DNA of 64,000 nucleotides from Algoriphagus boritolerans DSM 17298 = JCM 18970. Lineage in GTDB: Bacteria; Bacteroidota; Bacteroidia; Cytophagales; Cyclobacteriaceae. Below are positions 53,681-61,744 of the stretch, piece by piece (the first letter of the stretch is position 1; each line of letters opens with the position of its first letter). Where the stretch lies: contig NZ_FNVR01000022.1 in assembly GCF_900108085.1 (NCBI RefSeq), positions 1 through 64,000 on the forward strand, read 5' to 3'. The position numbers were made by a program, and so were the translations under genes. The notes beneath the pieces are model-generated. The model had not been told where the DNA came from. It did no database searches and saw only the letters and a list, made by a program, of their open reading frames with translations.

Positions 53681-54681
53681 AGCTGATTGCCCTTTTGTTC
53701 CTCGGATGGGTTTGGGTAGGAATTTCCCAGGCCCAAAATCTTCAATGGAAAGAGTTTAATACACCTGTGAAAGCCTCCTTAAGGGGGCTTTCACCCGTTT
53801 CGGACAAAGTATGCTGGGCAAGTGGAAGCAGCGGAACCTGGCTAAAGACCACTGATGGTGGTGAAACTTGGGAATTCGGAGTAATTGCAGGCTTGGATTC
53901 AGTGGATTTTCGCTCGATTCAGGCTTTTGATGAAAATACGGCTGTTGTTGCTTCTGCAGGTCAGCCGGCTGTCATTTACCGAACAGAAGATGGTGGGAAA
54001 AATTGGGGAAAAGTACATCAGGAAGGTTCAGAAGCATTTTTTGACGGGATTTCATTTTTGGACAAGGAAAGGGGCTTCATCCTCGGGGATCCTGTCGGTG
54101 GGAATTGGATGATTTTGGAGACTTCAGATGGAGGGAAAAGCTGGAAGACAATGGAGAATTTGCCTCCGGCAGAAATAGGTGAGGCGGCTTTTGCAGCCAG
54201 TGCCTCCTCTTTAGTCGCTTTTGAACTGGGTTTGATCTTCGGAACCGGTGGATTAGTTTCCAATCTTCACTTTTATGACTTTAAGAATGAAGACTGGGAA
54301 AAAATAGAAACACCGATTCTTCAAGGGGAGGCATCACAGGGAATTTTTGCACTTGCAAAAACTAAAACCAACCTTTTGGCAGTGGGTGGAGATTATACGA
54401 AACTTGACGGTCAGGATAAAAATGCATTTCGATTCAGTAATCAATCCTACGAGCTACCCGTGATCCCTCCTCTTGGGTACCGATCTGGAATAGCCTATTT
54501 GGAAAAAGATAATCTTATAATAGCCGTAGGTCCCTCAGGATCCGATTATTCCAGAGATGAAGGGAAAATCTGGAAGAATTTTTCTACTACCGGATACCAT
54601 GCGGCTAAAATTTCCTGTCACGGTGAAACTGCCTGGGCTTCCGGTAGTAATGGTCGTGTAGCCGTTTTATTCCTTCGGTAA
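53677..54681 (+). CDS. Small exported Ycf48-like beta-propeller
   Basis: A 334-residue exported protein: signal ends in SQAQ, then about six Ycf48/BNR repeats (GTWLKTTDGGETWEFGV, YRTEDGGKNWGKV, LETSDGGKSWKTM, SGSDYSRDEGKIW). It carries no sorting domain, so it probably stays in the periplasm. The start overlaps the previous stop by four bases (ATGA). Ycf48-type propellers act as assembly or binding factors; its role in this operon is unknown. Confidence 0.88.
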   Translation: MKLIALLFLGWVWVGISQAQNLQWKEFNTPVKASLRGLSPVSDKVCWASGSSGTWLKTTDGGETWEFGVIAGLDSVDFRSIQAFDENTAVVASAGQPAVIYRTEDGGKNWGKVHQEGSEAFFDGISFLDKERGFILGDPVGGNWMILETSDGGKSWKTMENLPPAEIGEAAFAASASSLVAFELGLIFGTGGLVSNLHFYDFKNEDWEKIETPILQGEASQGIFALAKTKTNLLAVGGDYTKLDGQDKNAFRFSNQSYELPVIPPLGYRSGIAYLEKDNLIIAVGPSGSDYSRDEGKIWKNFSTTGYHAAKISCHGETAWASGSNGRVAVLFLR

Positions 54682-54842
54682 GAAAAAGCAATTTTTGTTG
54701 GATAAGGTTTAAAAAATGAGTCATATCTTTTCTGAAAATGTAAAGTTTTAGCCATACCTGCTTTTAATCCAGCCTGTCGGTAGTATATTTAAAACCATAA
54801 ACAACATTTTTAACTTATATACCCAGACGAATTAATAATCCC

Positions 54843-55577
54843 ATGTTTGAAATAATCCCCTCCATTTGGATAATTGAAGGAAAATGTGTCCGGTTGAAAC
54901 GGGGTGATTTTGCGACCCAAGAAGTGATTTCCAACAACCCTTTGGAAATTGCCCAGACCTTTGAAGGAATCGGGGTTAAGCGACTTCATTTGGTTGACTT
55001 GGATGGCGCAAGACGAGGAGAGCCCAAGAACTATCACATTTTGGAAGCGATCGCAGGCTACACGGATCTTCTGGTTGATTTTACCGGCGGGATTTCAACC
55101 GATGGAGATGTGATTAAGTGTTTTGAGTTTGGAGCCAAAACTGTAACTATTGCCTCCGCAGCGGCCAATCACCCGGAGCGATTTGCTCAATTTATTCTTT
55201 CTTACGGCAGAGAAAAAATAAACCTAGCCGCGGATACCAATCCCTCAGATCATCGGATTAAAATTAAGGGATGGTTGAAGAAGACCGAAATTGATCTTTT
55301 TGAACACATTGAGTTTTTCTACGATAGGGGCTTGAAATACCTTAAATGCTCCGATGTGACCCGAGATGGAGTGATGCAGGGTCCAAATTTTGAACTCTAT
55401 AAAGAAATCATGGACAAATTTCCATCCATCCACCTAGCCGCATCAGGTGGAGTGAGAGGCGTGGATGATTTCAAAATGCTACGGGATATGGGATTAACCG
55501 CCGCAGTTTTTGGCCGGGCTTACTACGAGGGGAAATTGAGTTTGGGAGAACTTGAAAAGTTTATTGCGGAGAACTAA
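54843..55577 (+). CDS. HisA-like TIM barrel with substituted catalytic Asp
   Basis: A 244-residue protein of the HisA fold (ProFAR isomerase of histidine synthesis). The strand-1 motif normally PAIDxxxGxCVRL reads PSIWIIEGKCVRL, so the general-base Asp is Trp9. The second catalytic Asp remains (Asp131, AADTN), phosphate-binding loops are present (DFTGGIS, AASGGVRG), and the Thr of loop 5 is Ser170. No other his gene is adjacent. It is either a noncanonical HisA or a paralogue with another substrate. A terminator follows. Confidence 0.88.
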   Translation: MFEIIPSIWIIEGKCVRLKRGDFATQEVISNNPLEIAQTFEGIGVKRLHLVDLDGARRGEPKNYHILEAIAGYTDLLVDFTGGISTDGDVIKCFEFGAKTVTIASAAANHPERFAQFILSYGREKINLAADTNPSDHRIKIKGWLKKTEIDLFEHIEFFYDRGLKYLKCSDVTRDGVMQGPNFELYKEIMDKFPSIHLAASGGVRGVDDFKMLRDMGLTAAVFGRAYYEGKLSLGELEKFIAEN

Positions 55578-55582
55578 AACGG

Positions 55583-55609
55583 AAAAAGAGGCTTTAATCC
55601 TCTTTTTTA
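55583..55609 (+). terminator. Rho-independent terminator of the HisA-like gene
   Basis: AAAAAGAGG and CCTCTTTTT form a 9-bp stem with a 7-base loop; more T follow, five bases past the stop. Confidence 0.85.
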
Positions 55610-55637
55610 TGCTTTAGCTTTTTATAAGTAGATTTTT

Positions 55638-56003
55638 TTAATCAGCTTTAAATTTGTCCACGATGTACAGAAAAAGATTAAAAGAAAGTGTGGAAGGAGG
55701 AGATTCGTTCTTTTTTAAATCCCGGTCTGAAAGATTTTCTCCTGAATTCTGATCTCTTTTTATTACTGTAGTAACTGGCTTTTGAATCACATTTGGTTTA
55801 GCAGGGGTCAATCGTAAGGAGGAATTATCCTGGATTAAAGTATGATCCTCTAAAATTACCCGATCATTTCCTTTAGGATAGATTTCTTCTACTTTTTCAT
55901 TTTCTGACTGTGCAGATGCATCCATTCCAATAAACATCAAACCAAGCACGCCAATGCTTAGAATGATCGGTTTTCTTAAATGAAATCCTGAGAATTTCAA
56001 CAT
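55638..56003 (-). CDS. Small exported protein of unknown function
   Basis: A 121-residue exported protein. I start at the ATG at 56003 (signal peptide ending DASAQ); a frame to 56108 is possible but would bury the signal. The mature part is polar with Lys, Asp, Asn and Pro and has a distinct C-terminal segment STLSFNLFLYIVDKFKAD. No cysteines or known domain. It is divergent from the CsaA gene, with the shared spacer of 73 bases holding both promoters. Confidence 0.7.
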   Translation of the reverse strand: MLKFSGFHLRKPIILSIGVLGLMFIGMDASAQSENEKVEEIYPKGNDRVILEDHTLIQDNSSLRLTPAKPNVIQKPVTTVIKRDQNSGENLSDRDLKKNESPPSTLSFNLFLYIVDKFKAD

Positions 56004-56076
56004 GATTTGTTTTTGATCTAGTAAGTTAAACTCGGGGATTGCAAAAATGTTCCTAAAATTAGGAAAAAAAACCACT

Positions 56077-56415
56077 ATGCAAACGATTGACATAGAAGAT
56101 TTCAACAAAATAGATCTTAGGGTAGGGACAGTTATTCAGGCTGAATTATTTGAAAAAGCCCGAAAAGCAGCATATAAAATTTGGATTGACCTAGGACCTG
56201 AACTTGGAGTCAAAAAGTCTTCTGCACAAGTGACAGATTTGTATCTACCAAAGGATCTAATCGGTAGGCAAGTGATTTGTGTTTGTAATTTTAAGCCTCG
56301 GCAGATAGCAGATTTTATGTCTGAGGTTCTGGTGACAGGGTTTTCATTGGCCGAGAGTCAGATTGTGTTGGCTTCCGTAGAGCGGGAGGTTCCGAATGGC
56401 ACAAAGCTTCACTGA
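56077..56415 (+). CDS. csaA: CsaA-type tRNA-binding/export chaperone
   Basis: A 112-residue single tRNA-binding (OB-fold) domain: FNKIDLRVGTVIQA at the start, KSSAQVTDLY and the family end QIVLASVEREVPNGTKLH. CsaA is a homodimer proposed as a chaperone for secretory proteins and as a tRNA-structure binder. The ATG at 56077 matches family start. It converges on the Rieske gene, three bases apart. Confidence 0.93.
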   Translation: MQTIDIEDFNKIDLRVGTVIQAELFEKARKAAYKIWIDLGPELGVKKSSAQVTDLYLPKDLIGRQVICVCNFKPRQIADFMSEVLVTGFSLAESQIVLASVEREVPNGTKLH

Positions 56416-56418
56416 ATG

Positions 56419-56739
56419 TCAGGGTAAAGTGATGGTTAATCCTTTTTCGGATAGCCGGCAAGGAAAAGTCTCGAGATCCGGACAATCGCCCGCTCTAGAG
56501 CGACCACTCTGTAATTCGAAACGATAGTGATGAAGCGGGCAAATGATTTCGCCCGAATGGATATTCGCCTGAATCAATGAGGCGCCGCGGTGGGGACAAA
56601 AAATATCAAATCCATAGATTTTTTCACCCATCCGGACGATCGCAATTTCACGATTGTCAAGCCGAACCTTCTTTATTCTGAAATCAGGTAGCATCTCAAC
56701 AACCTCAGCAATTGAATTTCCCAATTGAAATTCCTTCAT
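56419..56739 (-). CDS. Rieske [2Fe-2S] ferredoxin
   Basis: A 106-residue single Rieske domain: cluster ligands Cys48-Pro-His50 and Cys67-Pro-Leu-His70 (CPHRG...CPLHH), a normal length for NirD/dioxygenase-ferredoxin types. No signal peptide or membrane helix, so cytosolic. No oxygenase gene is adjacent; partner unknown. Its stop is three bases from the CsaA stop on the other strand. Confidence 0.93.
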   Translation of the reverse strand: MKEFQLGNSIAEVVEMLPDFRIKKVRLDNREIAIVRMGEKIYGFDIFCPHRGASLIQANIHSGEIICPLHHYRFELQSGRSRAGDCPDLETFPCRLSEKGLTITLP

Positions 56740-56827
56740 AATCCATTTCTTTTCTTTGATTCTGTCAAGTTACCAATTGCCAATAAAAGATTGGAATTCT
56801 GTACTTTGTTCATGAATTTTAATGGAG

Positions 56828-56941
56828 ATGAAATGCCCATGAGAATAAATCTCACACAGGGGGATGATTATCCAGGGCATTCTCCCGATGAAAGATCGGG
56901 ACAGGCTATGTGGCCATTGAGAAACAAATTATAAACACATG
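56828..56941 (+). repeat. Leader repeat, copy 2 (ends at the start codon of 56939)
   Basis: Second copy of the element at 50345-50477. It starts with ATGAAAT, has a related CACACAG..GG.ATG stretch, a TCCCGAT/ATCGGGA hairpin (56883-56901), the identical CAGGCTATGTGGCC core and ends in AAATTATAAACACATG with the ATG as start codon of the downstream gene. Confidence 0.85.
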
Positions 56942-57703
56942 AATTTAACCCATTTAGTTATGAAGAAATATTTGCTTTTGCTTTTTCTGTTTTTGACGGG
57001 ATGGGTATCCGGTCAAAGCCTGGAAGGATCTTGGAAACTAGTAAGCCAAAACGGGAATGCGGTTTCGGACCAAGAATATATTAAGATCTATCAGGATGAC
57101 TATTTTGCTTTTGGAGTGAAGAATGTCGCTGACAACGCATTCATTGGAGCAGGTGGGGGACCGTTCAAGTTTGAGAACGGAAAGTATTCGGAAACCTTGG
57201 ATTTTTTCACCTTAAATCCCCTTCAAGTAGGGACTACCACACCGTTCAAGATCGAACTGGATGGCAGCAAGCTGATCCTGTCTGCAAATACCAACAATGG
57301 GATGCTCGTGGAGATCTGGGAGAAAATATCGGATGCCAGAGATGATCTGACCGGGAATTGGGTGATCACCGGCCGAAAGCGGGACGATCAGGTCTCTCGT
57401 TCTACACCAGGAGCCCGACGGACTGTAAAAATCTTAAGCGGAGGCCGCTTCCAGTGGATTGCTTTTAATTCTGAGACGAGGGAGTTTTCCGGAACCGGTG
57501 GAGGAACCTATTCAGCGATGGATGGAAAGTATACCGAAAATATCACCTTCTTTTCCCGTGACAATTCCAGGGTCGGTGCAAAATTGGGATTTGACTTTGA
57601 GGTGATTGACGGGGAATGGCATCACAGCGGATTGAGTTCAACCGGAGCTCCAATTTATGAGATTTGGACTCCTTATGCCATTGGGTACAAGCCTGCAAAT
57701 TGA
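56939..57703 (+). CDS. Secreted protein with two tandem lipocalin-like domains
   Basis: A 254-residue exported protein: signal ends WVSGQ (an internal ATG at 56960 begins MKKYLLLL and is an equally good start). The mature part repeats one domain twice: both have GSWKLVSQ/GNWVITG strands, GxGGGxF/GTGGGTY, a GKYxExxxFF segment, VG-rich loop and an EIW end. This resembles the DUF4488/lipocalin_4-like beta-barrels. Ligand unknown. It begins in the shared leader element and ends before a bidirectional terminator. Confidence 0.85.
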   Translation: MNLTHLVMKKYLLLLFLFLTGWVSGQSLEGSWKLVSQNGNAVSDQEYIKIYQDDYFAFGVKNVADNAFIGAGGGPFKFENGKYSETLDFFTLNPLQVGTTTPFKIELDGSKLILSANTNNGMLVEIWEKISDARDDLTGNWVITGRKRDDQVSRSTPGARRTVKILSGGRFQWIAFNSETREFSGTGGGTYSAMDGKYTENITFFSRDNSRVGAKLGFDFEVIDGEWHHSGLSSTGAPIYEIWTPYAIGYKPAN

Positions 57704-57724
57704 CTTTCAGATTGATCTAAAATG

Positions 57725-57755
57725 AAAAAAGGAGCTTCGAAAAGTTCCTTTTTTT
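57725..57755. terminator. Bidirectional terminator
   Basis: AAAAAAGGA and TCCTTTTTT flank a partly paired centre (CTT/AAG) between two convergent genes; both strands end in a T run. Confidence 0.75.
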
Positions 57756-58899
57756 ATGCCTCTACTGAATAAAGTTCCTTTAGCTTGTCTACCGTGTAGT
57801 CTACTTCTTCCAACGTATTGAACCGACTGAAAGAAAACCGTACGGAATCCCGCTCCGAATTGTGATGCAAGGCTCTCAACACATGGGAACCCACCGTAGC
57901 CCCGGAGCTGCAGGCCGAGCCACCAGAGGCAGAGATTCCTGACAGATCCAGATTGAAAAGCAACATACCATGGTTTGAGTCCGAGGGGGGGAGGCTGACG
58001 TTTAATACGGTATATAAGCTGCGCTCAAAATCCGTAGAAAGCCCATTGAACTCCACTCCCGGGATTTCACTGGTTAGTTTTTCGATAAAGTGCTTTTTGA
58101 CTTTTTCAATTTGGCTTCGATGCCCACTCATATCTTCATAGGCTAATTCCAGCGCTTTTGCAATCCCAATAATACCGATTACATTTTCTGTTCCTCCGCG
58201 CATATTTCGCTCCTGGGCTCCTCCATGAATGAAAGGGTGGATTTTCTTGTCTTTTCTAACAAACAAAAATCCGGAGCCTTTTGGACCGTGAAATTTGTGT
58301 CCTCCGGCTACAATTGCGTCCACAGGGAGATTCTTCAAATCATGAATAAAATGGCCCACAGTCTGGACCGTATCGGAGTGAAAAAATGCACCATATTCTT
58401 TTGACAAAGATCCTATGTGGTCCAGATCATTTAGATTGCCGATTTCATTATTGGCATGCATCAGCGAAACCAAACTTTTTGGGTGGGCTTTCAGTAAATT
58501 CTCCAACTGATCGAGGTCAACTTCACCCTGATTATTGACATTCAATAGACTGAGTGTGATGGTGCCTTTTTTTGCCAATACTTCCAGCGTATGTAGCACC
58601 GCATGGTGTTCAATGGGAGAAGTAATTGCATGGGTGATCCCGTGACTTTCAACGCCGCAAACCAAGGCCGTGTTGTCGGCTTCTGTGCCTCCCGAGGTGA
58701 AAAAGATCTCTGATGGGCTGGCATTTAGTAACTCCGCAACTTTTTTCCTCGACTTCTCAATAGCACTTCTTACCTCAAGGCCATGACTGTGCACTGAGGA
58801 AGGGTTGCCATAATGAGACCTCATAAAAGGAAGCATGGCGTCGATTACCCGATCGTCCATTGCTGTGGTGGCGGCATTATCAAAATACACTTTTTTCAT
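57754..58899 (-). CDS. Cysteine desulfurase (NifS/IscS family)
   Basis: PLP enzyme taking sulfur from cysteine. The 381-residue chain has FTSGGTEADN near 67-76, SPIEHHAVL, HANNEIG, the PLP Lys202 in AGGHKFHGPKGSG and the active Cys330 in SGGSACSSG. The SSG-type loop and length fit the IscS/NifS group I. No iscU or suf genes are adjacent; glmM lies 26 bases upstream on the same strand, so they share a transcript. Confidence 0.95.
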   Translation of the reverse strand: MKKVYFDNAATTAMDDRVIDAMLPFMRSHYGNPSSVHSHGLEVRSAIEKSRKKVAELLNASPSEIFFTSGGTEADNTALVCGVESHGITHAITSPIEHHAVLHTLEVLAKKGTITLSLLNVNNQGEVDLDQLENLLKAHPKSLVSLMHANNEIGNLNDLDHIGSLSKEYGAFFHSDTVQTVGHFIHDLKNLPVDAIVAGGHKFHGPKGSGFLFVRKDKKIHPFIHGGAQERNMRGGTENVIGIIGIAKALELAYEDMSGHRSQIEKVKKHFIEKLTSEIPGVEFNGLSTDFERSLYTVLNVSLPPSDSNHGMLLFNLDLSGISASGGSACSSGATVGSHVLRALHHNSERDSVRFSFSRFNTLEEVDYTVDKLKELYSVEA

Positions 58900-58925
58900 A
58901 CTTGGCTTGGGACTGGGGTTTGCAA

Positions 58926-60320
58926 TCAGATCAGAGAAGCACTCACCACTTCTTTGATATCCTGCATGATTTTTTTTGCCAAATGCTCCGCTGTGGCCTC
59001 TGACTCTGATTCGGAGTAGATTCTGATGATCGGTTCAGTGTTGGATTTTCTAAGGTGAACCCACTCTTTTTCGAATTCAATTTTCACTCCATCGATATCA
59101 TTGATCGGGTGCTTTTTGTATTTGTCTTTGATTTCAAGAAGGATCTTATCCACATTGATTTCCGGGGTAAGCTCAATTTTATTTTTGGAAATGTGATAAT
59201 TGGGGTAAGTAGCTCTCAGCATGGAGATGGACTTCCCGAAATTCGCCAGATGTGTCAAGAATAACGCCACCCCGACCAAAGCATCACGTCCGTTGTGGGA
59301 GGCAGGATAAATAATCCCTCCGTTTCCTTCACCCCCGATCACAGCATTGACAGCTTTCATCTGGTTCACGACATTCACTTCACCTACTGCAGCTGCGGTG
59401 TACTTTCCACCTCTTTTTTCAGTTACATCCCGAAGTGCGCGTGTAGAAGAAAGGTTTGAAACTGTATTTCCCGGGGTTTTGCTCAGCACATAATCGGCTA
59501 CTGCCACCAAAGTGTATTCTTCACCGAACGTGGATCCATCCTCGTTGACAAAGGCCAACCGGTCCACGTCAGGATCCACTACAATACCTAAATCAAAACT
59601 TCCTTTTTCCAATTTCTTGGAGATATCGCGCAGATTTTCGGGAAGTGGCTCAGGATTGTGGGGGAAATGACCATCCGGGGTGCAGAACATTTCTTCGATC
59701 TCAGTCACTCCAAGGGCGCGAAGTAATTTGGGGATGGCGATTCCGCCTGTTGAATTCACTCCGTCTACTACGATCTTGAAGTTTCTTGCTTTGATAGCTG
59801 CTGCATCCACCAACTCCAAATTCAGGACATGCTGAATATGGCGGTCGATGTAATCGTTGATTTGGATATAGCTTCCGAGTTTTTTTACTTCTGCAAAGGA
59901 GAAAGATTCGGATTCAGCTTTCTCCAAAATAGCTTTTCCTTCCTGATCTGAGATGAATTCACCCACAGAATTCAGCAGTTTTAAGGCATTCCATTGAATC
60001 GGATTGTGGCTGGCAGTAAGGATAATTCCACCTCCGGCTTTTTCCAACGGAACGGCAAACTCAACGGTAGGTGTGGTACTCAGGCCTAGGTCAATGACAT
60101 GAATTCCCATGCCCTGAAGCGTAGCAGAAACCAGCCTGGAGATCATGTCACCCGATATTCTTGCATCTCTTCCGATTACAACTTTGGGATTGTTGGTTTG
60201 CTCAATTACCCAAGCACCATAAGCAGCAGTGAATTTTACAACGTCAACAGGCGTAAGACCTTCTCCGGCTTTACCGCCGATGGTTCCTCTTATTCCTGAA
60301 ATTGATTTGATAAGCGACAC
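58926..60320 (-). CDS. glmM: Phosphoglucosamine mutase (GlmM family)
   Basis: Interconverts glucosamine 6- and 1-phosphate for UDP-GlcNAc. The 464 residues show GIRGTIGGKAGE, the phosphoserine loop TASHNPIQWNALKLL (Ser104), the metal loop DPDVDRLAFV and the C-terminal phosphate loop RKSNTEPIIRIYSES. This is the alpha-D-phosphohexomutase family; GlmM is favoured over phosphomannomutase, but the sugar specificity is inferred. The cysteine desulfurase follows. Confidence 0.93.
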   Translation of the reverse strand: MSLIKSISGIRGTIGGKAGEGLTPVDVVKFTAAYGAWVIEQTNNPKVVIGRDARISGDMISRLVSATLQGMGIHVIDLGLSTTPTVEFAVPLEKAGGGIILTASHNPIQWNALKLLNSVGEFISDQEGKAILEKAESESFSFAEVKKLGSYIQINDYIDRHIQHVLNLELVDAAAIKARNFKIVVDGVNSTGGIAIPKLLRALGVTEIEEMFCTPDGHFPHNPEPLPENLRDISKKLEKGSFDLGIVVDPDVDRLAFVNEDGSTFGEEYTLVAVADYVLSKTPGNTVSNLSSTRALRDVTEKRGGKYTAAAVGEVNVVNQMKAVNAVIGGEGNGGIIYPASHNGRDALVGVALFLTHLANFGKSISMLRATYPNYHISKNKIELTPEINVDKILLEIKDKYKKHPINDIDGVKIEFEKEWVHLRKSNTEPIIRIYSESESEATAEHLAKKIMQDIKEVVSASLI

Positions 60321-60379
60321 GTGTATTGATTTAGTAAAAGTGAATAGTTAAAAAATCCTGAGATGAACAGGATCAGAAT

Positions 60380-60610
60380 TTACTTGAATTTGGCCATGAC
60401 CTTGTCTACTTCATTGTCCGGATTGCCACAAGTTGTTGAAGAATCCATCGTTTTGCCACAATAGCCACAGGTCGCCCCCTCTTTATTGAGAAAAGGGCTT
60501 TGGGAAGCACAGGTGCCTTTGAATTCACCGTTTTTGAGGAAAATCAGCCGTACTGACATCAGAATAAAGAATAATGCCACGAAGCCTACTGTAATGAGTA
60601 TTGTTGCCAT
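60380..60610 (-). CDS. NqrM-like small membrane protein with cysteines
   Basis: A 76-residue protein: one N-terminal membrane helix (about 4-22), then GTCASQ, CGYCGK and CG. The helix plus cysteines near a GTC motif resembles NqrM/DUF539, which helps mature the Fe site of Na+-NQR in other bacteria. No nqr genes are in the window, and the motif spacing is not identical, so the assignment is tentative. Its -7 box forms one arm of a palindrome shared with mazG. Confidence 0.75.
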   Translation of the reverse strand: MATILITVGFVALFFILMSVRLIFLKNGEFKGTCASQSPFLNKEGATCGYCGKTMDSSTTCGNPDNEVDKVMAKFK

Positions 60611-60616
60611 AACGGA

Positions 60617-60634
60617 TAAATTTGCGCAAATTTA
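60617..60634. promoter_or_regulatory. Palindromic divergent -7 boxes
   Basis: TAAATTTGCGCAAATTTA is an 18-bp perfect palindrome whose two arms each contain TAAATTTG, a TAnnTTTG -7 box for the minus-strand NqrM-like gene and for mazG. One protein could control both, or two RNA polymerases would exclude each other. Confidence 0.6.
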
Positions 60635-60682
60635 AAGCTTTACTTCGAAAACGTTCACAATTCAAGCATAGTTTCCCAAGTC

Positions 60683-61483
60683 ATGTCTAATTTGAGTACC
60701 AGAGCCGAGCAACTCGCAGCCTTTGATCGTTTGTTGACTATTATGGACGAGCTCCGGGCACAATGTCCTTGGGACAAAAAGCAGACCACAGCGAGTCTGC
60801 GACACCTGACTATCGAAGAAACCTTTGAGCTATCGGATGCGATTCTGGAAGGAAATTCGGAAGAAATAAAAAAAGAATTGGGTGATATTTTACTTCATAT
60901 CGTCTTCTACGCTAAAATCGGGTCTGAGGAAGGTCATTTTGATATGTCTTCCGTGATTCAGGCGCTTTGCGAAAAACTAATCCGCCGCCATCCGCATATC
61001 TACGGGGATGTACAGGCAAATGATGCGGAAACAGTGAGCCAAAACTGGGAGAAAATCAAACTGAAGGAGAAAGGCAATGTTTCTGTTTTAGGAGGAGTGC
61101 CAAAATCCCTTCCAGCCTTGATTAAAGCCATGCGGATTCAGGAGAAAGCACGTGGAGTGGGGTTTGATTGGGAGGAAAAGCATCAGGTTTGGGAAAAAGT
61201 GGAGGAAGAAATGCAGGAGTTCAAAGCGGAATTCAATGCAGCTGAGGAAAAGGAAATCAACAAAGAACGGGCGACTGCGGAGTTTGGAGATTTGCTTTTT
61301 TCACTGATTAATTACGCCAGATTCATTGAAATCGATCCGGAGGAGGCTCTTGAGCGTACCAATGTCAAGTTTATCAAACGATTCCAATACCTTGAAAACG
61401 CCGCCAAATCGGCTGGAAAAAATCTCAGCGATATGACCTTGGCCGAAATGGACGTGTATTGGAATGAAGCAAAATCGAAGTAG
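60683..61483 (+). CDS. mazG: Nucleoside triphosphate pyrophosphohydrolase (MazG)
   Basis: Hydrolyses nucleoside triphosphates to monophosphates. The 266-residue chain has two MazG domains: N-terminal with EETFELSDAILEGNSEE and GDILLHIVF, C-terminal with EEEMQEFKAEFN and EFGDLLFSLINYARFIEIDPEEAL. The C-terminal domain holds the metal-binding pattern of active MazG. Length matches E. coli MazG (263). It is followed by the repeat-rich spacer. Confidence 0.96.
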   Translation: MSNLSTRAEQLAAFDRLLTIMDELRAQCPWDKKQTTASLRHLTIEETFELSDAILEGNSEEIKKELGDILLHIVFYAKIGSEEGHFDMSSVIQALCEKLIRRHPHIYGDVQANDAETVSQNWEKIKLKEKGNVSVLGGVPKSLPALIKAMRIQEKARGVGFDWEEKHQVWEKVEEEMQEFKAEFNAAEEKEINKERATAEFGDLLFSLINYARFIEIDPEEALERTNVKFIKRFQYLENAAKSAGKNLSDMTLAEMDVYWNEAKSK

Positions 61484-61744
61484 GAAGTTTCAGTGATCAG
61501 TCCTCGATAGCTATCGGGATCAGTTTCAGTTAGCAGTCGGCATTGTGGTGTCTGGCTGAGCGGAGTCGAAGCCTTTTCAAGTTGCCAGTTACCAGTTAAA
61601 ATAAAGTCAGAAAGCTGAAAAAAGGCAGAAAATAATTGGCAATCAACTAATTACTATTTACCATTAACCATTAGCTATTAACTAATTACCACTAACAATT
61701 TACTCTTCACTACGCACAAATTAACCATTCACCCCTCACCCACC
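61484..61744. repeat. Repeat-rich spacer between mazG and ridA
   Basis: This gene-free stretch holds a CGATAGCTATCG palindrome (61505-61516), a GGCTGAGCGGAGTCGAAGCC partial inverted repeat (about 61554-61574; I recognise this as an abundant Bacteroidota motif) and about 120 bases of imperfect short tandem units of the type TTAACCATTA and CTAATTAC (61630-61740), nearly G-free on the plus strand. Confidence 0.75.

Noticed and set aside
50475-54681. Sulfatase-maturation locus
   Set aside because: The SUMF1-like protein lacks the required cysteines and no sulfatase is present in the window.
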